Assembly (NCBI GenBank): GCA_902762785.1 | Contig: CACWPL010000002.1 | Location: 62,001-126,000 of the forward strand | From: an uncultured Ruminococcus sp. | GTDB taxonomy: Bacteria; Bacillota; Clostridia; Oscillospirales; Ruminococcaceae | Length of the DNA stretch: 64,000 nucleotides | Reading direction: 5' to 3' | Part shown: one piece after another, positions 61,839 through 64,000 of the stretch | How the letters are laid out: each line of letters begins with the position of its first letter | Numbering within the stretch: the stretch's first letter is position 1 | Program-made: the position numbers and the translations under genes | Notes under the pieces: generated by a model | The model's input: only the letters and a program-made list of their open reading frames with translations | The model's database searches: none | What the model was told of the DNA's origin: nothing

Positions 61839-62453
61839 ATGGCAGTTAATAAGGATCCGATTCTCAGAAGATGCAGATACCTGGGCATCAGCCCGGCCGT
61901 TATGGGCATCAACAAGCAGTCCAAGCGCAACCCCAACGCCAACAGCCGCCGCAAGGTGTCTGAGTATGGCCAGCAGCTCAAGGAGAAGCAGAAGCTGAAG
62001 TTCATCTACGGTATGATGGAGAAGCCCTTCCGCCACTACTTCGAGCTCGCTGAGAAGATGGAGGGCAAGGCCGGTGACAACCTGATCACCCTGCTCGAGT
62101 CCCGTCTGGACAGCGTGGTATACCGCATGGGTATGGCTTCCACCAGACGTGAGGCAAGACAGCTCGTTGGCCACGGTCACTTCACCGTGAACGGCAAGCG
62201 CGTCGATATCCCCTCCTTCCGTGTATCTGTTGGCGACGTGATCGCGCTCGACGAGCGCAGCCGCTCCAGCGCACAGTTCAAGGGCAACGAGAAGGCCCCT
62301 GGCATCCTCGCTCGCACTGAGGGCGTCGTAGTGCCGCTGTGGCTCGACGTTGACAGAGACAAGTTCTCCGCTACGGTCACCAGAATGCCCGGCCCGGCTG
62401 ACATCGAGTACGAGGCAGAAACGCACCTGATCGTCGAGCTGTACTCCAAGTGA
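61839..62453 (+). CDS. rpsD: 30S ribosomal protein S4
   Basis: A 204-residue S4. The S4 RNA-binding domain is clear (LESRLDSVVYRMGMASTRRE; ARQLVGHGHFTVNGKRVDIP). The N-terminus MAVNKDPILRRCRYLGISPA has a single Cys instead of the zinc-binding set, so it is the C- type. ATG 61839 follows TTGGAGG; an upstream in-frame TTG overlaps that site. Confidence 0.96.
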   Translation: MAVNKDPILRRCRYLGISPAVMGINKQSKRNPNANSRRKVSEYGQQLKEKQKLKFIYGMMEKPFRHYFELAEKMEGKAGDNLITLLESRLDSVVYRMGMASTRREARQLVGHGHFTVNGKRVDIPSFRVSVGDVIALDERSRSSAQFKGNEKAPGILARTEGVVVPLWLDVDRDKFSATVTRMPGPADIEYEAETHLIVELYSK

Positions 62454-62564
62454 TCGGTCATTGCTTGGCGTTTGCTATTCGGAACACGATCTATCCTACG
62501 AATTCAAACACACATATCCGTTTAGGATGACAAGTGATCACTATCACGAAATAGGAGGGTTTAT

Positions 62565-63548
62565 ATGCTTGAAAAAATCGGAAAGCCGGAGATCGTTCTT
62601 GAAGATCAAAGATCGGATGGGAAGTATGGCAAGTTCGTTTTGGAGCCGCTCGCACGCGGCTACGGTACGACCCTGGGCAACAGCCTGAGACGCGTACTGC
62701 TCTCCTCCATCCCTGGCGTGGCTGTCGATTTTGTCAAGATCGATGGCGTACACCACGAGCTTTCTACGATCCCGGGCGTTAAGGAGGATGTCACCGAGAT
62801 CATCCTGAGCCTGAAGGGCCTGACCGTCAAGCTCTATGGGGATGGTCCCAAGACGCTCCTGATCAATGCAGAGGGTGAGTGCGAGGTCACTGCCGGCGAC
62901 ATCGAGGCAGATTCCGAGGTCACCATTCTGAATCCGGGCATGCACATCGCGACCCTGGGCAAGGATGCAAAGCTTCATATGGAGATCACCATCGACCGCG
63001 GCCGCGGCTATGTGTCTGCTGAGCGCAACAAGCAGCAGGCCGCTGAGGAACGCAAGAACCAGCAGGCTGCTGAGCTCCCGATCGACGTGATCGCTGTAGA
63101 CAGCATTTATACTCCTGTTTTAAAGGTGAACTATACCGTAGAAAATACGAGAATCGGACAGGTCACGGACTATGACAAGCTGACCATCGAGGTCTGGACT
63201 GACGGTACCATCAAAGCCAAGGAGGCTTTGTCGCAGGCAGCCAATCTCCTCAACGAGCACCTGAAGCTCTTCATCGATCTCTCCGATGAGGCTTACCCGC
63301 GTGAGGTCCTCCAGGAACCGAACGATAAGGGCAAGGAGAAGATCCTTGAGATGACCATTGAGGAACTTGACTTGTCGGTACGCTCCTTCAATTGCCTGAA
63401 GCGCGCCGGCATCAACACCGTCGATGACCTGATCAACAAGTCCGAGGAAGAAATGATGAAGGTGCGTAACCTTGGTAAGAAGTCCTTCGACGAGGTCAAG
63501 GAGAAGCTCCAGTCTCTGGGCTTCGACCTCTCGTCCGAGGAGGACTGA
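62565..63548 (+). CDS. rpoA: DNA-directed RNA polymerase subunit alpha
   Basis: A 327-residue alpha subunit. The N-terminal assembly domain ([40 protein letters not shown]) and the C-terminal domain ([40 protein letters not shown]), which binds UP elements and activators, are complete. A 111-base gap separates it from rpsD. Confidence 0.97.
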   Translation: MLEKIGKPEIVLEDQRSDGKYGKFVLEPLARGYGTTLGNSLRRVLLSSIPGVAVDFVKIDGVHHELSTIPGVKEDVTEIILSLKGLTVKLYGDGPKTLLINAEGECEVTAGDIEADSEVTILNPGMHIATLGKDAKLHMEITIDRGRGYVSAERNKQQAAEERKNQQAAELPIDVIAVDSIYTPVLKVNYTVENTRIGQVTDYDKLTIEVWTDGTIKAKEALSQAANLLNEHLKLFIDLSDEAYPREVLQEPNDKGKEKILEMTIEELDLSVRSFNCLKRAGINTVDDLINKSEEEMMKVRNLGKKSFDEVKEKLQSLGFDLSSEED

Positions 63549-63604
63549 CCGAGACGGACGCACGAGGCAATACTGCAAATAGGTACGAAAAGGAGTGAAT
63601 GATA

Positions 63605-63949
63605 ATGCCGGGTACCAGAAAGTTGGGCAGAACGACTGCACAGAGGACCGCTATGCTGAGAGCTATGGTCACCTACCTGCTTGAGAACGGCCAGATCGAG
63701 ACGACCGTTACCAGAGCGAAGGAGGTGCGCAGCGTTGCGGAGAAGATGATCACCCTGGGAAAGAATACCGACCTGCACAGCAAGCGTCAGGTGTTCGCTT
63801 ACATCACAAAGGAGGGCGTCGCCAAGAAGCTCTTCGAGGAGATCGCCCCGAAGTACGCTGACCGCAAGGGCGGCTACACCCAGATCATCAAGATCGGCCC
63901 CCGCCGCGGTGATGCTGCCGAGATGGCCATCATCAAGCTGGTAGACTGA
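63605..63949 (+). CDS. rplQ: 50S ribosomal protein L17
   Basis: A 114-residue L17 ([40 protein letters not shown]). Two in-frame ATGs lie close (63599, 63605); 63605 has better spacing from AAGGAGTG and matches the family start. It is the last gene of the block. Confidence 0.96.
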   Translation: MPGTRKLGRTTAQRTAMLRAMVTYLLENGQIETTVTRAKEVRSVAEKMITLGKNTDLHSKRQVFAYITKEGVAKKLFEEIAPKYADRKGGYTQIIKIGPRRGDAAEMAIIKLVD

Positions 63950-63970
63950 TCCTGCTGCAAGATGCATCAG

Positions 63971-64000
63971 ATGCTCCCCCGCAAGGGGGAGCATTTTTTG
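63971..64000 (+). terminator. Terminator of the ribosomal block
   Basis: ATGCTCCCCC and GGGGGAGCAT form a 10-bp stem with loop GCAA, followed by TTTTTTG at the window edge. Confidence 0.95.

Overview
The window is high-GC DNA from a Gram-positive member of the Clostridia, most likely Oscillospiraceae (Ruminococcus-like). This is inferred from the S10-spc-alpha ribosomal block with a zinc-type S14 and a KOW protein between map and infA, the rnfCDGEAB operon, FabK-type fatty-acid synthesis, long-form HPF, strong GGAGG ribosome sites, sharp TTGACA-N17-TATAAT promoters, and two dockerin-bearing exported proteins typical of cellulosome-related Ruminococci. No rRNA, insertion sequence or CRISPR array was seen.

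Layout. 1-4920: type IV pilus genes, with a prepilin peptidase divergent from pilB, pilT and a membrane zinc-ribbon protein. 4921-13955: one long minus-strand fatty-acid operon, fabH-acpP-fabK-fabD-fabG-fabF-fabZ-accD-accA plus an acyl-CoA synthetase; accB and accC are missing from their usual slots. 14149-14995: an ECF sigma factor and its zinc-finger membrane anti-sigma factor. Then tRNA-Arg and hpf on the minus strand. 16146-19292: an FHA protein, a FtsW/RodA polymerase and a class B penicillin-binding protein in overlapping frames, like the cell-wall module of Actinobacteria but without its kinases.

19718-29241 is the accessory core: a seven-gene minus-strand operon behind a consensus promoter. 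I read it as a type III-D-like CRISPR effector cassette. It holds a CARF-like sensor, a 986-residue protein of unknown family, a Cas10-like palm protein without an HD nuclease domain, a fused Csm3-like/Csx10-like RAMP protein, a protein with two tandem RAMP domains, a Csx19-like small protein and a TIGR03986-like RAMP protein. No adaptation genes, Cas6 or array lie nearby. The 986-residue protein, with three N-terminal repeats, an acidic linker and a segment resembling sigma region 2, is the best candidate for something undescribed. Upstream lie a possibly untranslated transcription unit and a WYL regulator with a perfect palindrome in its leader.

31768-37112 carries two dockerin proteins, tRNA-Trp, an acyltransferase-like membrane protein, an LRR protein and a rubredoxin. 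37159-41973 is the Rnf ion-pumping ferredoxin:NAD oxidoreductase operon, with an intrinsic terminator just before rnfC. 42137-47238 holds an XRE regulator, a histidine phosphatase, a membrane protein, an RluA-family pseudouridine synthase and an M23 peptidase. 47308-64000 is the ribosomal block from rpsJ to rplQ, including secY, adk, map, infA and rpoA. It has a long leader with an attenuator-like structure and closes with a strong terminator.
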